DNA of 35,456 bases from Alphaproteobacteria bacterium (GCA_017436325.1 JAFSDI010000002.1:1-35456); one strand, 5' to 3'. Positions 1-7,755 are shown, numbered from the stretch's first letter. Numbers and translations are program-made. Notes: generated from the letters alone by a model not told the origin.

Positions 1-9
1 GATAAAATT

Positions 10-263
10 CACCCCGACAACGCAGTGTACAAATGTTACATAAGTTGTCGGGGTGGTTTTTAAATATATTATTAGATTTAATTTAAATTAAAGATAATGG
101 TGTAGATAAACGAATTGGGGTTGGCGCAGTGTACAAATGTTACATAAGTTGTCGGGGTGGTTTTTAAATATATTATTAGATTTAATTTAAATTAAAGATA
201 ATGGTGTAGATAAACGAATTGGGGTTGGCGCAGTGTACAAATGTTACATAAGCCAACCCCAAT
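10..263. repeat. Tandem 104-bp hairpin repeat with a shared 22-nt loop
   Basis: A 22-base segment beginning GCAGTGTACAAATG occurs at 22-43, 126-147 and 230-251, with a period of exactly 104. The first copy lies between perfect 12-bp arms CACCCCGACAAC (10-21) and GTTGTCGGGGTG (44-55). The last copy lies between different perfect arms, ATTGGGGTTGGC (218-229) and GCCAACCCCAAT (252-263). The middle copy has the left arm of the second type (114-125) and the right arm of the first type (148-159), so it cannot fold on itself. This is what unequal recombination between two hairpins through their common loop would leave. The first stem is followed by TTTTT, so it could act as a terminator for a gene to the left. 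The block lies just past the 3' end of the reverse-strand gene at 293. Confidence 0.9.
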
Positions 264-292
264 CCTGTTTAGATACATCATTAGATTTAATT

Positions 293-865
293 TTATTCAA
301 TGCAACAGTTAACAGCATTCCTAACCCAGCTTTTTAACTTTGACATTGCACCCTTTTCTTCCGTTTTTCCAGTTGTGTCCAGAACTTCAATTTCTTTTTG
401 CTTTACTTTTTCTGCTGTCGATGTTTTTTTTGTTGGCTTTAATTCTTTGGATTCTGCGGTCAAAACACCCATATTCAAGCCCCAGAACATACAATACAGA
501 CCATAAGATTGGTCAAATAAATCATAGGCAGTCTGCTTATCACCCGCGGCCAAGGCTTTTGTTCCAACCTCGAAAACACGCATTGATGCCGCTAACAAGT
601 GCTTTGATATACACCAAACTTCACCCTCATATGCTGGGATGATTTTAAGCATTGCATTTTTGCGCATTTCACGAACTTCGTTAATTAAATCATAAAACTC
701 ATGTTTACCGGTTTTTGCGCCTGAAAACATCAAATGCTCTTCGATTGAAATCAAATTCATTATCGCAATTGTTAAATCTTGATCACTTGATAAATCTTTT
801 GGATTTACTTTTTTTACCGCATCTAATTTTTCAACAAATTCTTGAACAGATTCTATTTTCTTCAT
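293..865 (-). CDS. Hypothetical protein, 190 aa
   Basis: I do not recognise this protein. It has no signal peptide or membrane segment and looks like a soluble, largely helical protein. The middle (about residues 70-130) is rich in hydrophobic and aromatic residues, including a YGLYCMFWGLNMG stretch. The tail (about 140-190) is Lys/Glu-rich and probably flexible, ending in a short amphipathic piece with two adjacent cysteines. The start follows an AAAAGGAT ribosome-binding site. The gene begins 16 bases after the membrane-protein gene at 882-1379 on the same strand, so the two are probably cotranscribed. The tandem hairpins at 10-263 lie directly downstream and may end the transcript. Confidence 0.75.
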   Translation of the reverse strand: MKKIESVQEFVEKLDAVKKVNPKDLSSDQDLTIAIMNLISIEEHLMFSGAKTGKHEFYDLINEVREMRKNAMLKIIPAYEGEVWCISKHLLAASMRVFEVGTKALAAGDKQTAYDLFDQSYGLYCMFWGLNMGVLTAESKELKPTKKTSTAEKVKQKEIEVLDTTGKTEEKGAMSKLKSWVRNAVNCCIE

Positions 866-881
866 TTTTTATCCTTTTATT

Positions 882-1379
882 TTAAAAACATACAGAAAAC
901 AGCCAACTTACCAACATCAAGACAACTACCGGCAGCACCACTTTTTCAAAAGGGAAATGTGCATGTCCACCGTTTTTCTTTTTCAGCCATTGATAAAGTT
1001 TGCTGGTCAATATAAATATAATCGCCCCACACATTGTACCGAACAACAATGGGTCCATAACAAATACACCACAAACAGAAACGGGGTTATAGTCAACAAT
1101 TCCCATATAAACAAAACCTATGGTTGCAACACACGCCAACATAACAATAATATCGCGCCCCCAAAAATGCCATTTTCGTGCATCCATAAACTTTAAAGTC
1201 CAATATCCCAACAGCGCTAACAGTGCGCCCGCCCACAGGCCAACAACACTATCAGGCACCCCCAAACGATTCGCCACGTCTAAACCAGCCCCAATTGCAA
1301 CCGTACAAACTGCACAAGCCGGATTTGCAATTGCAGGCATCGCATACAACATCGACATCAGCACTAACAAATTTCTCAT
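882..1379 (-). CDS. Small membrane protein with N-terminal CxxC, 165 aa
   Basis: The N-terminus is a signal peptide or first membrane helix (residues 1-19, ending IANPA), followed at once by a CAVC pair (Cys22, Cys25). Four further hydrophobic helices can be read at about 45-64, 75-95, 111-132 and 147-165. A CxxC at the outer edge of the membrane could bind metal or take part in thiol exchange, but nothing else identifies a redox family. An imperfect palindrome (AGTAC, then AAAGTACTTT) lies just upstream at 1397-1415 and may be regulatory. The start follows GGAAAGG. It is the first gene of a probable pair with the 190-aa gene downstream. Function unknown. Confidence 0.75.
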   Translation of the reverse strand: MRNLLVLMSMLYAMPAIANPACAVCTVAIGAGLDVANRLGVPDSVVGLWAGALLALLGYWTLKFMDARKWHFWGRDIIVMLACVATIGFVYMGIVDYNPVSVCGVFVMDPLLFGTMCGAIIFILTSKLYQWLKKKNGGHAHFPFEKVVLPVVVLMLVSWLFSVCF

Positions 1380-1658
1380 AAAACCTTTCCTTTTTTAGTA
1401 CATTAAAAGTACTTTAGATTATTAAAAATCACATTCTAAAAGTCAATAGTATAATAAATTCGCCGACAATAATCACAACGATTTGACCTGATTATAATAT
1501 TTCAGCACACTTTTTTCTATATCCATAACATATAAAATTGTCCATAAGCGTTAATCATATTAAATACAAAAAGCACTTACATAAAAACCGCTACACTACT
1601 CACATTTCCACCATTTTTTAACCATTTTTCTATGTAAAGTTTTAAACAAATGGATAAT

Positions 1659-2798
1659 TTACTCTTTATAAAACAAATCTATATAATCCTTATAATACCA
1701 TTTTTGAGCATAAGCATTATTACCAAGTTTCACCAGAATTCCCATTTTTACCAATCGCTCTATCATCTTATAGCCAGACGGCTTTGTTGTGCCTGTCCAT
1801 TTCATAATATCTGAAATACCAACAACAGGCATTTTATATAAGTTTTCTAAAACATTCATGGTTGATTGTGATACAGCTTTGCTTAAAACTTTTACTTTGT
1901 CTGTATCGCGTTCCCGTAATTTGGTAATCATAGCACATGTTTTTATCGCAGAATTTGCTGTTTCAATAATTCCATCTAAAAAGAAATCCAACCACCCAAC
2001 AACATCACCATTATGATAATTGTTTAATTTTTGATAATACACATCCCTATGTTGTTTGAAATACGCTGACAAATACAATATTGGCATTTCCAACAATTTT
2101 TTATACCATAAAAACATAGTTATCAACATACGACCTGTTCGGCCATTACCATCATTAAAAGGATGAATTGTTTCAAATTGTGCGTGCAACAACCCCGCTT
2201 TAACAAGCGGTAAATAATCATCGTCTGCATGCATAAATTTTTCTAAATCGTTTAACGCACGGTTCATATCTTCAACTGGTGGCGGAACATAAGTCGCATT
2301 ATCCGGTCTAGTACCCCCAATCCAATTTTGACTGGTTCTAAACTCTCCAGGATAAGAATTATGTGTACTGCGTGCTTTCAACATCAATTTTGAATGTAAT
2401 TCCCTAATAAACCTTAATGACAAAGGAAAATCTTTGGCACGAACAAGACCATAATTCAATGCATCTATATAATGTATAATATCGTCAACATCTTCAGGTA
2501 AAGAAGAGCTTGGTTCAACGTTTTCTTTTTCAATCACATCCATCATTGTTGCATTAGTGCCTTCTATTTGACTTGATGAAGATGCATCCTTCTTTACAAA
2601 CATAACCAAAAACCAATCTTTATCAGGCAATAATTCTGTAATTCCATCCAATTTACCTAATAATCTTATGGCTTCCGTATGTTTTGATATTATAGTATTT
2701 GGCAAAGACAATCCCACAATCGGCGGAAAATCATCGGGTATAAAAGCCTTAAAACCTGCAGATTGCTGTACAAAACCACCTATTTTTATATTATTCAT
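1659..2798 (-). CDS. Fic family protein (AMP transferase type), 379 aa
   Basis: The full Fic core motif HPFNDGNGRTGR is present at residues 212-223; its histidine is the catalytic base and the GNGR loop binds phosphates. An N-terminal SSQIEG segment (Ser75 to Gly80) fits the (S/T)xxxE(G/N) inhibitory helix of class II Fic proteins, in which the glutamate blocks productive ATP binding. The C-terminal part from about residue 305 looks like a winged-helix DNA-binding domain, as in many bacterial Fic proteins of this length. I start at 2798, after an AAAGGTGAAG ribosome-binding site. A start 48 bases upstream is possible but would put the coding region inside the palindromic operators. The class reaction transfers AMP from ATP to protein hydroxyls; the target is unknown. 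Confidence 0.9.
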   Translation of the reverse strand: MNNIKIGGFVQQSAGFKAFIPDDFPPIVGLSLPNTIISKHTEAIRLLGKLDGITELLPDKDWFLVMFVKKDASSSSQIEGTNATMMDVIEKENVEPSSSLPEDVDDIIHYIDALNYGLVRAKDFPLSLRFIRELHSKLMLKARSTHNSYPGEFRTSQNWIGGTRPDNATYVPPPVEDMNRALNDLEKFMHADDDYLPLVKAGLLHAQFETIHPFNDGNGRTGRMLITMFLWYKKLLEMPILYLSAYFKQHRDVYYQKLNNYHNGDVVGWLDFFLDGIIETANSAIKTCAMITKLRERDTDKVKVLSKAVSQSTMNVLENLYKMPVVGISDIMKWTGTTKPSGYKMIERLVKMGILVKLGNNAYAQKWYYKDYIDLFYKE

Positions 2799-2809
2799 GA
2801 CTTCACCTT

Positions 2810-2901
2810 TTAGTAAATATACTAACATAAAAACTTTACTTTGCAAACATAAAAGTAAACTTTTTTAGTAAAAAACTTTACTTTACAAACACAAAAGTAA
2901 A
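2810..2901. promoter_or_regulatory. Doubled palindromic operator upstream of the Fic gene
   Basis: TTTACTTT and AAAGTAAA, separated by nine bases, occur at 2835-2859 and again at 2877-2901. The two sites are 42 bp apart, about four helical turns, so both would face the same side of the DNA. A further inverted repeat TTAGTA-AATA-TACTAA lies at 2810-2825, between them and the Fic start. On the reverse strand a TTGCAA -35-like and a TAGTAT -10-like hexamer can be read with a 16-base spacer overlapping the nearer site. Repression of the Fic gene, perhaps by its own winged-helix domain, is inference. Confidence 0.6.
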
Positions 2902-2956
2902 CATTTTTAATAAATATTATTAGTAATAATAAAGACACTAAAAATCGCTACACCGC

Positions 2957-2984
2957 TTGCAAATCTGCATTTTTATGCTATAAA
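2957..2984 (+). promoter_or_regulatory. Promoter for the Cys-rich gene pair
   Basis: TTGCAA (2957-2962) and TATAAA (2979-2984) are separated by 16 bases, about 30 bases before the chosen start at 3017. This is a sigma-70-type promoter by inspection. Confidence 0.5.
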
Positions 2985-3016
2985 TCTTGTGTAAAGTATT
3001 AGAAAAGGAAATTAAA

Positions 3017-3247
3017 ATGGCATTCTGGAATAAAAAAGTTAAAATATGCAGAAACTATTTTACAGGCGAAGACTGCAAACATAAGCGTGGCTCAACTTGT
3101 ATTTGTGATGCCCCAGACGATGCGGTATGCCGGCAATATAAAATCCTGCGCCCCAGCAAAACAGAACTGGAAATACTGAATAATCAGGCAGAAATTAAAT
3201 CTATGTTGTCTAACATTGCATGGACATTAGGCGCAAAACAACGATAA
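3017..3247 (+). CDS. Small Cys-rich protein, 76 aa
   Basis: Five cysteines fall in the first 38 residues (Cys11, 20, 28, 30, 38) of a Lys/Arg-rich segment, which suggests a small metal-binding (zinc) fold. The remainder (about 47-76) looks like a helix or short coiled coil. There is no signal peptide. The start at 3017 follows AAGGAAATTAAA; an upstream ATG at 2987 lies within or beside the promoter and lacks a good ribosome-binding site. The 346-aa gene starts 12 bases after the stop, so the two form an operon, and both have cysteine clusters. The family is not recognised. Confidence 0.7.
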   Translation: MAFWNKKVKICRNYFTGEDCKHKRGSTCICDAPDDAVCRQYKILRPSKTELEILNNQAEIKSMLSNIAWTLGAKQR

Positions 3248-3259
3248 AGGCAAACAAAA

Positions 3260-4300
3260 ATGTCATCTGTCAACGATAATTCTGTTGTTCTCCCATGGGA
3301 AGATATAACGGCACAAGATATAGAAAAATTATCCCCCACCGCAATGCGCGAAAACAATGCAGACTATTTCCTGGCCCAAATGTATCGAACGGCACGTAGT
3401 ATAGTTGCATATAATTATCGTGGTTCCATTACCCCAGATACAGAAATTCATTTTGGTTGGGGAATTAAACAACGTTTTGGACAGGAACACAGAAATTTTT
3501 ATATCTATCAAAAAGGCACAATATATTTGTGCAATCTGTACGAAATGTTACCGCGCATTGGTATTCCTGTTGCGCATTTTACACCAGAACAAGACAAGGT
3601 ATTTCGACATGCGGTGCAATCTGTGGTTAAATATCATAAAAATCCATATCTGTATGATTCAGTGTATGGTGAGATGAAAGAATTTGCCCCAGAAAAATTA
3701 GTCAACCCAAAATATAGACCGTTATTAGAATACTTTGGTTGCAGCATACAAAATTACCAAGAACAAAATCCTTTACAATCACCTGTGCGCTGTGATGGGT
3801 GTGAACGGCGTTGCCATATGGGGTATCAAAAACATCCACTTGACCCCTATGATGAGTTCAACAGATGTTACAACGAATACCCAACAATAAATCATATTTT
3901 CGCAAACGGTTGTCCCGAAAAATGTGTCGCTAAAATTCAGGAATACACCTTGTTCATCAAACAAAAAACAGCACTACAAAAACCTAAGAAAACATTCACC
4001 CAAGAACAACGCATAAACATAAAGCCAGAACAAGGAAATGTATATGTTCCATCACCTGGAAAATGTAATGGGTGTGATGCCGGATGTGAACTGGGGACAG
4101 CGTTTTTATTTGATAAAGATTACGTTTACCCAACGATTGATGGGAAAATTATGGCGCGTTATATCGATGAAAAACACCATTATCAATATACCGGAACCAG
4201 TACAGTGAGGTGGGTGATGTCCCCACAACAGGTTGCAGACAGAATCGCAGGCTTTGTTGGCACAATCGCCCGCGTGTGTGACCATTACAAAACAAAATAA
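3260..4300 (+). CDS. Unknown protein with two CxxCxxxC clusters, 346 aa
   Basis: Two copies of a Cys-x-x-Cys-x-x-x-Cys motif are visible: Cys178/181/185 (CDGCERRC) and Cys269/272/276 (CNGCDAGC), each followed by a similar hydrophobic context. Additional cysteines at 203, 218 and 222 could complete the first cluster. The spacing resembles half of an iron-sulfur or zinc site, and the repetition suggests an internal duplication of about 90 residues. The N-terminal half has many aromatic residues and no recognisable motif. No signal peptide or membrane helix is seen. It is the second gene after the 76-aa Cys-rich protein and is followed by a terminator. I cannot name a function. The pair diverges from the Fic gene across the operator region. 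Confidence 0.75.
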   Translation: MSSVNDNSVVLPWEDITAQDIEKLSPTAMRENNADYFLAQMYRTARSIVAYNYRGSITPDTEIHFGWGIKQRFGQEHRNFYIYQKGTIYLCNLYEMLPRIGIPVAHFTPEQDKVFRHAVQSVVKYHKNPYLYDSVYGEMKEFAPEKLVNPKYRPLLEYFGCSIQNYQEQNPLQSPVRCDGCERRCHMGYQKHPLDPYDEFNRCYNEYPTINHIFANGCPEKCVAKIQEYTLFIKQKTALQKPKKTFTQEQRINIKPEQGNVYVPSPGKCNGCDAGCELGTAFLFDKDYVYPTIDGKIMARYIDEKHHYQYTGTSTVRWVMSPQQVADRIAGFVGTIARVCDHYKTK

Positions 4301-4305
4301 ACCAT

Positions 4306-4327
4306 CCGCCCATGTGGCGGTGTTTTT
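4306..4327 (+). terminator. Rho-independent terminator
   Basis: CCGCC-catgt-GGCGG (4306-4320) is followed by TGTTTTT, five bases after the stop of the 346-aa gene. Confidence 0.75.
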
Positions 4328-4334
4328 ATTTTCT

Positions 4335-4400
4335 ATGTCATCCCGTGGCTCTTGTCTCGGCGCAGCGAAGCGCAGACGGATGACCACGGGACCCAGGTCA
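4335..4400. repeat. Probable relic of an alphaproteobacterial palindromic repeat
   Basis: The stretch opens ATGTCATCCCGTGG and closes CCACGGGACCCAGGTCAT. The 8-bp arms TCCCGTGG (4341-4348) and CCACGGGA (4384-4391) are perfect complements. The interior is GC-rich with GCGCAGCGAAGCGCA. This resembles the short dispersed palindromes (GTCATCCCGTGG type) that I recall from many alphaproteobacteria. It is much more GC-rich than its surroundings. Confidence 0.5.
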
Positions 4401-4403
4401 TAA

Positions 4404-4433
4404 TACAAAAAAACAACCGCCACAGGGGCGGTT
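4404..4433 (-). terminator. Terminator of tRNA-Met
   Basis: Read on the reverse strand, a 7-bp stem AACCGCC/GGCGGTT (4415-4433) is followed by a run of seven T, just beyond the tRNA 3' end. Confidence 0.75.
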
Positions 4434-4440
4434 TGAATCT

Positions 4441-4515
4441 TGGTAGCAGCGGAGGGATTCGGACCCCCGACCAAAGGATTATGATTCCTCTGCTCTACCA
4501 CTGAGCTACGCTGCC
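4441..4515 (-). tRNA. tRNA-Met (CAT), elongator type
   Basis: A 75-nt cloverleaf folds as acceptor GGCAGCG/CGCTGCT, D arm GCTC/GAGC, anticodon stem GAGGA/TCCTT, loop ATCATAA, T stem GGGGG/CCCTC and an encoded CCA end. The anticodon is CAT. The AATCATAATCC anticodon arm matches alphaproteobacterial elongator Met as I recall it, so I prefer this to Ile-CAT. Two oddities are visible. The first acceptor pair is G-U. The T loop reads TCCGAAT, with C at position 55 where nearly all tRNAs have U (pseudouridine). Confidence 0.85.
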
Positions 4516-4526
4516 AAACGGCATAG

Positions 4527-4554
4527 ATTATAACAGACTTTTTTTTAAATGCAA
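4527..4554 (-). promoter_or_regulatory. tRNA-Met promoter
   Basis: On the reverse strand TTGCAT (4549-4554) and TATAAT (4527-4532) are 16 bases apart. The -10 lies 11 bases upstream of the tRNA. Confidence 0.7.
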
Positions 4555-4656
4555 GCAAAAGAAAACAACATTCCGAATTTATTCATATTTACAATAATTA
4601 TATTTTTTAATAAATTTAGTCTATATCACAGCATTAACCAAAACACGATAATTATC

Positions 4657-5214
4657 ATGAAAAAAAGCATCATACTAACGATATTAATATTTTCGACTAC
4701 ACAAGCCATTGGCAACCAAGATCCATTTTTTTCTGGATATACTCAACAAATAACATTCAACATTGGTGCTGGTGTAAACAGCGGATTTTTAATTCCCCCC
4801 CCATCACAATTTGTACCATACACAACATTTCAAGTTCAATATTCACAACCAACGACATTTTTCAGTTTACCTGCGCGCCAATCGATAAGCGCTGTAATTA
4901 ACGTTGGCTATGGTCAGAAATACGGCTGGCACTGGGAAGACTTTTCGATACCGATTATAACACTTGGCATAGACACAACACCGATATACGGTCAAGACTG
5001 GTATACATTTATTGGTATTGGTGTTGGTATGCAGGCGCAGCAGAACGCGCGCATAGGCTCTAAACTATTATTTAGTTTCAAGGCTGGGTATGGATATCGC
5101 CTATCCGACTGCACGTCATTAGAGTTATTTATGCAACATATGTCAAACGGTAACACAGCGCCAGAGAATAATTCCTATGCATTTTATGGGCTTGGTCTGT
5201 CATATAGTTTCTAA
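4657..5214 (+). CDS. Outer-membrane beta-barrel protein, PagL-like lipid A deacylase candidate, 185 aa
   Basis: A signal peptide (MKKSIILTILIFSTTQAIG) starts the protein. The rest alternates hydrophobic and polar residues as in an outer-membrane barrel and ends in SYSF, with the terminal Phe expected of BAM substrates. Near the end is ELFMQHMSNGN, with Glu156, His161, Ser163 and Asn164. A His-x-Ser-Asn motif near the last strands is the signature of PagL (lipid A 3-O-deacylase), which removes an acyl chain from lipid A. The length is typical for PagL. I start at 4657 because the signal peptide begins there; the longer frame upstream overlaps the tRNA promoter region. Another small porin-like barrel protein is the alternative. 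Confidence 0.6.
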   Translation: MKKSIILTILIFSTTQAIGNQDPFFSGYTQQITFNIGAGVNSGFLIPPPSQFVPYTTFQVQYSQPTTFFSLPARQSISAVINVGYGQKYGWHWEDFSIPIITLGIDTTPIYGQDWYTFIGIGVGMQAQQNARIGSKLLFSFKAGYGYRLSDCTSLELFMQHMSNGNTAPENNSYAFYGLGLSYSF

Positions 5215-5236
5215 AGATTGTTATATAAAAAGTTAA

Positions 5237-5257
5237 AGGGGTGAAGAAATCACCCCT
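5237..5257. terminator. Shared terminator between convergent genes
   Basis: An 8-bp stem AGGGGTGA/TCACCCCT with a five-base loop lies between the converging genes ending at 5214 and 5267. A TTTTT run follows on the reverse strand. Confidence 0.65.
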
Positions 5258-5266
5258 AAAGTTATT

Positions 5267-7621
5267 CTATTCACAAGATGTCTGTCCAACAGGCAAAGTT
5301 GAAGAAACACCATTTTCATCATGATACCCCGCCAAACAGCAATTAGTATAATCGACCATAATTGTACCAATACTACTACGTATCACATCTAATTTACAAC
5401 CCGCAGATGACTGTGGATCACATTTCATTGCAAAATCACTTGCACAATAATACATATCATCTGTTATTCTTGGGAAATTACAAGTTGTAACATCCGTATC
5501 TGACGAATAGGTACACGACACATCAGTTAAGGCATCATATTCAACAGTCGCAGAATTACTTTTTATATTCGAATCAGCCTTACATGTATTTGAAAAATAC
5601 AGTATAACCTGTCCATCTGGTGCATTCGGCAAAACAAGTCCCTGTGGATTTGTACAACTTTCATCACCGAACCATTCTGTACCATTTGTATAATATCGTT
5701 GCCCCCCCGGGCTGCCCAATACTATAAGTTCAACAAGATAACAAGCATCAGTACATGAAGCATTTGCTGTATTATCATCTACAACACTATACCCATCATT
5801 ACACGTGATTGTATACCCCACCTGTCCCCTTGGACCAATTTGCAAACTACAAGTACCATTTGCTATTGAACTATCACAGTTCTTTGCCCATGCTGCATAA
5901 AGGCTTGTGATACCATCGGCCGAATTTGTTTGCCGCATAAGATAATTAAGCACAGGGGCAAATTCAACCGCAGTTACAGATTCACTAACCACAGCATATT
6001 GTGTTGTAAAGAAACCACGAAGAGTATAACCATCTTTTTTTGGAAGGACTGTCGCGTACGTTTCGTTATATATTTCAGAGCATCTTTCATCATAATACAA
6101 GTCAGCTGAACCTGTTTTTCTGTATAATCTGGTTATATTACCAGCAGTTGCACCATCCATATTTAACAGCAAATCCACTGCAAAACACGTTCCATCACCA
6201 CCAAATATTTTGATATCAACTTTATTATTAGTATCATCAACTGTACTTTCAACATTAAAGGACTGCAGAGTCGTAGTTGATGCAACATACGTACGTGGAT
6301 AAAGAGAAGTATCAGCAGCAAAATTACCCCGTGGTGTACAAAACGCCTTGCTCTGATTTGTGCTATAATTATAATTACACATTATTGGTGTAGTCTGATC
6401 CTCAATAGTTGTAACAAAATATGATGCATCAACCTTTGATGGTACATAACCACTTGACGCAGCATATACAATCGGCACACCAAATGTTGCAGGAATCTCT
6501 ATATTGGATATCGATGTTTCACAAGCCGCATCACTAAACCAACCGCCTTTTTGATTATTATATACAGTAACCGGTGTTCTACTAATACTACCATTACTAA
6601 TCATATAATAAATATCCACCTTATGACACGGATATGTTGGTTTAACATAACTGTACCCATCTTCTGTATTTCTGTATACAGACACGGTCCCGGGCGTTAT
6701 AGCCGCCGGCGTGAGCACCGCATTAACCCAAAACCCACCTCTAAACGATATATTATAATTAAATTGACATGTTGCTGTTGCCACAGAATTGACATAGTCA
6801 GTTGCTTGATCATAATTACAATATATTCCCGCCCCACGACTATCTGCAACCTGTGTTAAGCCCGTTTGAAGCACATTATACCCTACTATTTGTGAAACAT
6901 TCGAACCCGCATTAAAAGCAATCGGCAATGGTGGCGAAGTCTGATTAAGTCCTGGATTAGCAGTTAAATCAAACGATCCCAGAAATTGAGAACACTCAGA
7001 ATCTTCATAATAAAACCCCACACTAGAATCCACACTAGAATCATAATAAAACGTCTTCAGGGTGGTATCACCAATCCCTTTAACAGGGAACGAAGTGCAA
7101 CCACCCGCTAAACACTCATGCACCAAAGAACCAGTTTCATAAGAAAATGTACCTATTCTACAGGAACCATACACATTATTATAATATAATTGTGGAATAT
7201 AATACCCCTCTACAATTTGTGTTGTATTAAAATTTCGCCCCAGCCCACACGTCAAAACATCCGGCATATTTCTACTACATTCAATATATCCAGCTGCATC
7301 TCGTCCTAGCGATATAATACTATTACTATAAATATAACCACCACTAGCAGATGGAATAAAAACGACGGGAATCTTATCAAAAACCCCACGCAATGGAATT
7401 TCAACTGTTTTTGTTCCTGTCCCCGAACACCCCGCATCCACAAACCAAGTATTAGCACTATCATTATAATATCGCACAATTTCAACAACATTTGTTGTAT
7501 CACTTGCAATTGGTGCATATGCAAAAACAATTCTTTTACATGCGGCAAAGGCATTTGATGAAACAAATGGCATAACAAACAAAATAAACAAGAACAATAA
7601 TTTTCTAAAAATAATACGCAT
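5267..7621 (-). CDS. Secreted Cys-rich repeat protein, 784 aa
   Basis: A signal peptide (MRIIFRKLLF to SSNAFA, residues 1-26) follows a GAAGGGAAAAAAGGG ribosome-binding region, which fixes the start at 7621. The mature protein contains about five diverged modules of 55-80 residues, near 28-90, 153-225, 332-387, 479-555 and 627-677. Each opens with a Cys and has an aromatic-Asp-x-x-Cys core (WFVDAGC, FYYEDSEC, WFSDAAC, LYYDERC, WFGDESC). The layout resembles the InlB B-repeat/TIGR02543 style of surface protein, though the match is loose. The end is Cys-rich, and no sorting or autotransporter domain is seen. The adjacent gene at 7756 encodes a similar protein. A role at the cell surface or outside the cell is inference. 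Confidence 0.75.
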   Translation of the reverse strand: MRIIFRKLLFLFILFVMPFVSSNAFAACKRIVFAYAPIASDTTNVVEIVRYYNDSANTWFVDAGCSGTGTKTVEIPLRGVFDKIPVVFIPSASGGYIYSNSIISLGRDAAGYIECSRNMPDVLTCGLGRNFNTTQIVEGYYIPQLYYNNVYGSCRIGTFSYETGSLVHECLAGGCTSFPVKGIGDTTLKTFYYDSSVDSSVGFYYEDSECSQFLGSFDLTANPGLNQTSPPLPIAFNAGSNVSQIVGYNVLQTGLTQVADSRGAGIYCNYDQATDYVNSVATATCQFNYNISFRGGFWVNAVLTPAAITPGTVSVYRNTEDGYSYVKPTYPCHKVDIYYMISNGSISRTPVTVYNNQKGGWFSDAACETSISNIEIPATFGVPIVYAASSGYVPSKVDASYFVTTIEDQTTPIMCNYNYSTNQSKAFCTPRGNFAADTSLYPRTYVASTTTLQSFNVESTVDDTNNKVDIKIFGGDGTCFAVDLLLNMDGATAGNITRLYRKTGSADLYYDERCSEIYNETYATVLPKKDGYTLRGFFTTQYAVVSESVTAVEFAPVLNYLMRQTNSADGITSLYAAWAKNCDSSIANGTCSLQIGPRGQVGYTITCNDGYSVVDDNTANASCTDACYLVELIVLGSPGGQRYYTNGTEWFGDESCTNPQGLVLPNAPDGQVILYFSNTCKADSNIKSNSATVEYDALTDVSCTYSSDTDVTTCNFPRITDDMYYCASDFAMKCDPQSSAGCKLDVIRSSIGTIMVDYTNCCLAGYHDENGVSSTLPVGQTSCE

Positions 7622-7755
7622 CCCTTTTTTCCCTTCTACGAAATTAACAACTGTAAGAAAATAACAAACTATTATTTTTTTAAAGTCTTTAGATACTTGG
7701 ACATTGTGTGTGCGGTTTACGCACACACAACACCCCAAAACAACCCAAATCTGGA

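Noticed and set aside
1..263. CRISPR array or integron attC sites
   Set aside because: Only three repeat copies exist, the spacing segments are themselves identical, and the conserved part is the loop rather than the arms. This fits neither array type.
2798..2846. Upstream start for the Fic protein adding 16 residues
   Set aside because: That start lies inside the first palindromic operator and has no ribosome-binding site, whereas the start at 2798 has a good one.
4441..4515. tRNA-Ile with lysidine-modified CAT anticodon
   Set aside because: The AATCATAATCC anticodon arm and GGTCGGGGG T stem fit the elongator Met tRNA of alphaproteobacteria better, as far as can be judged by eye.
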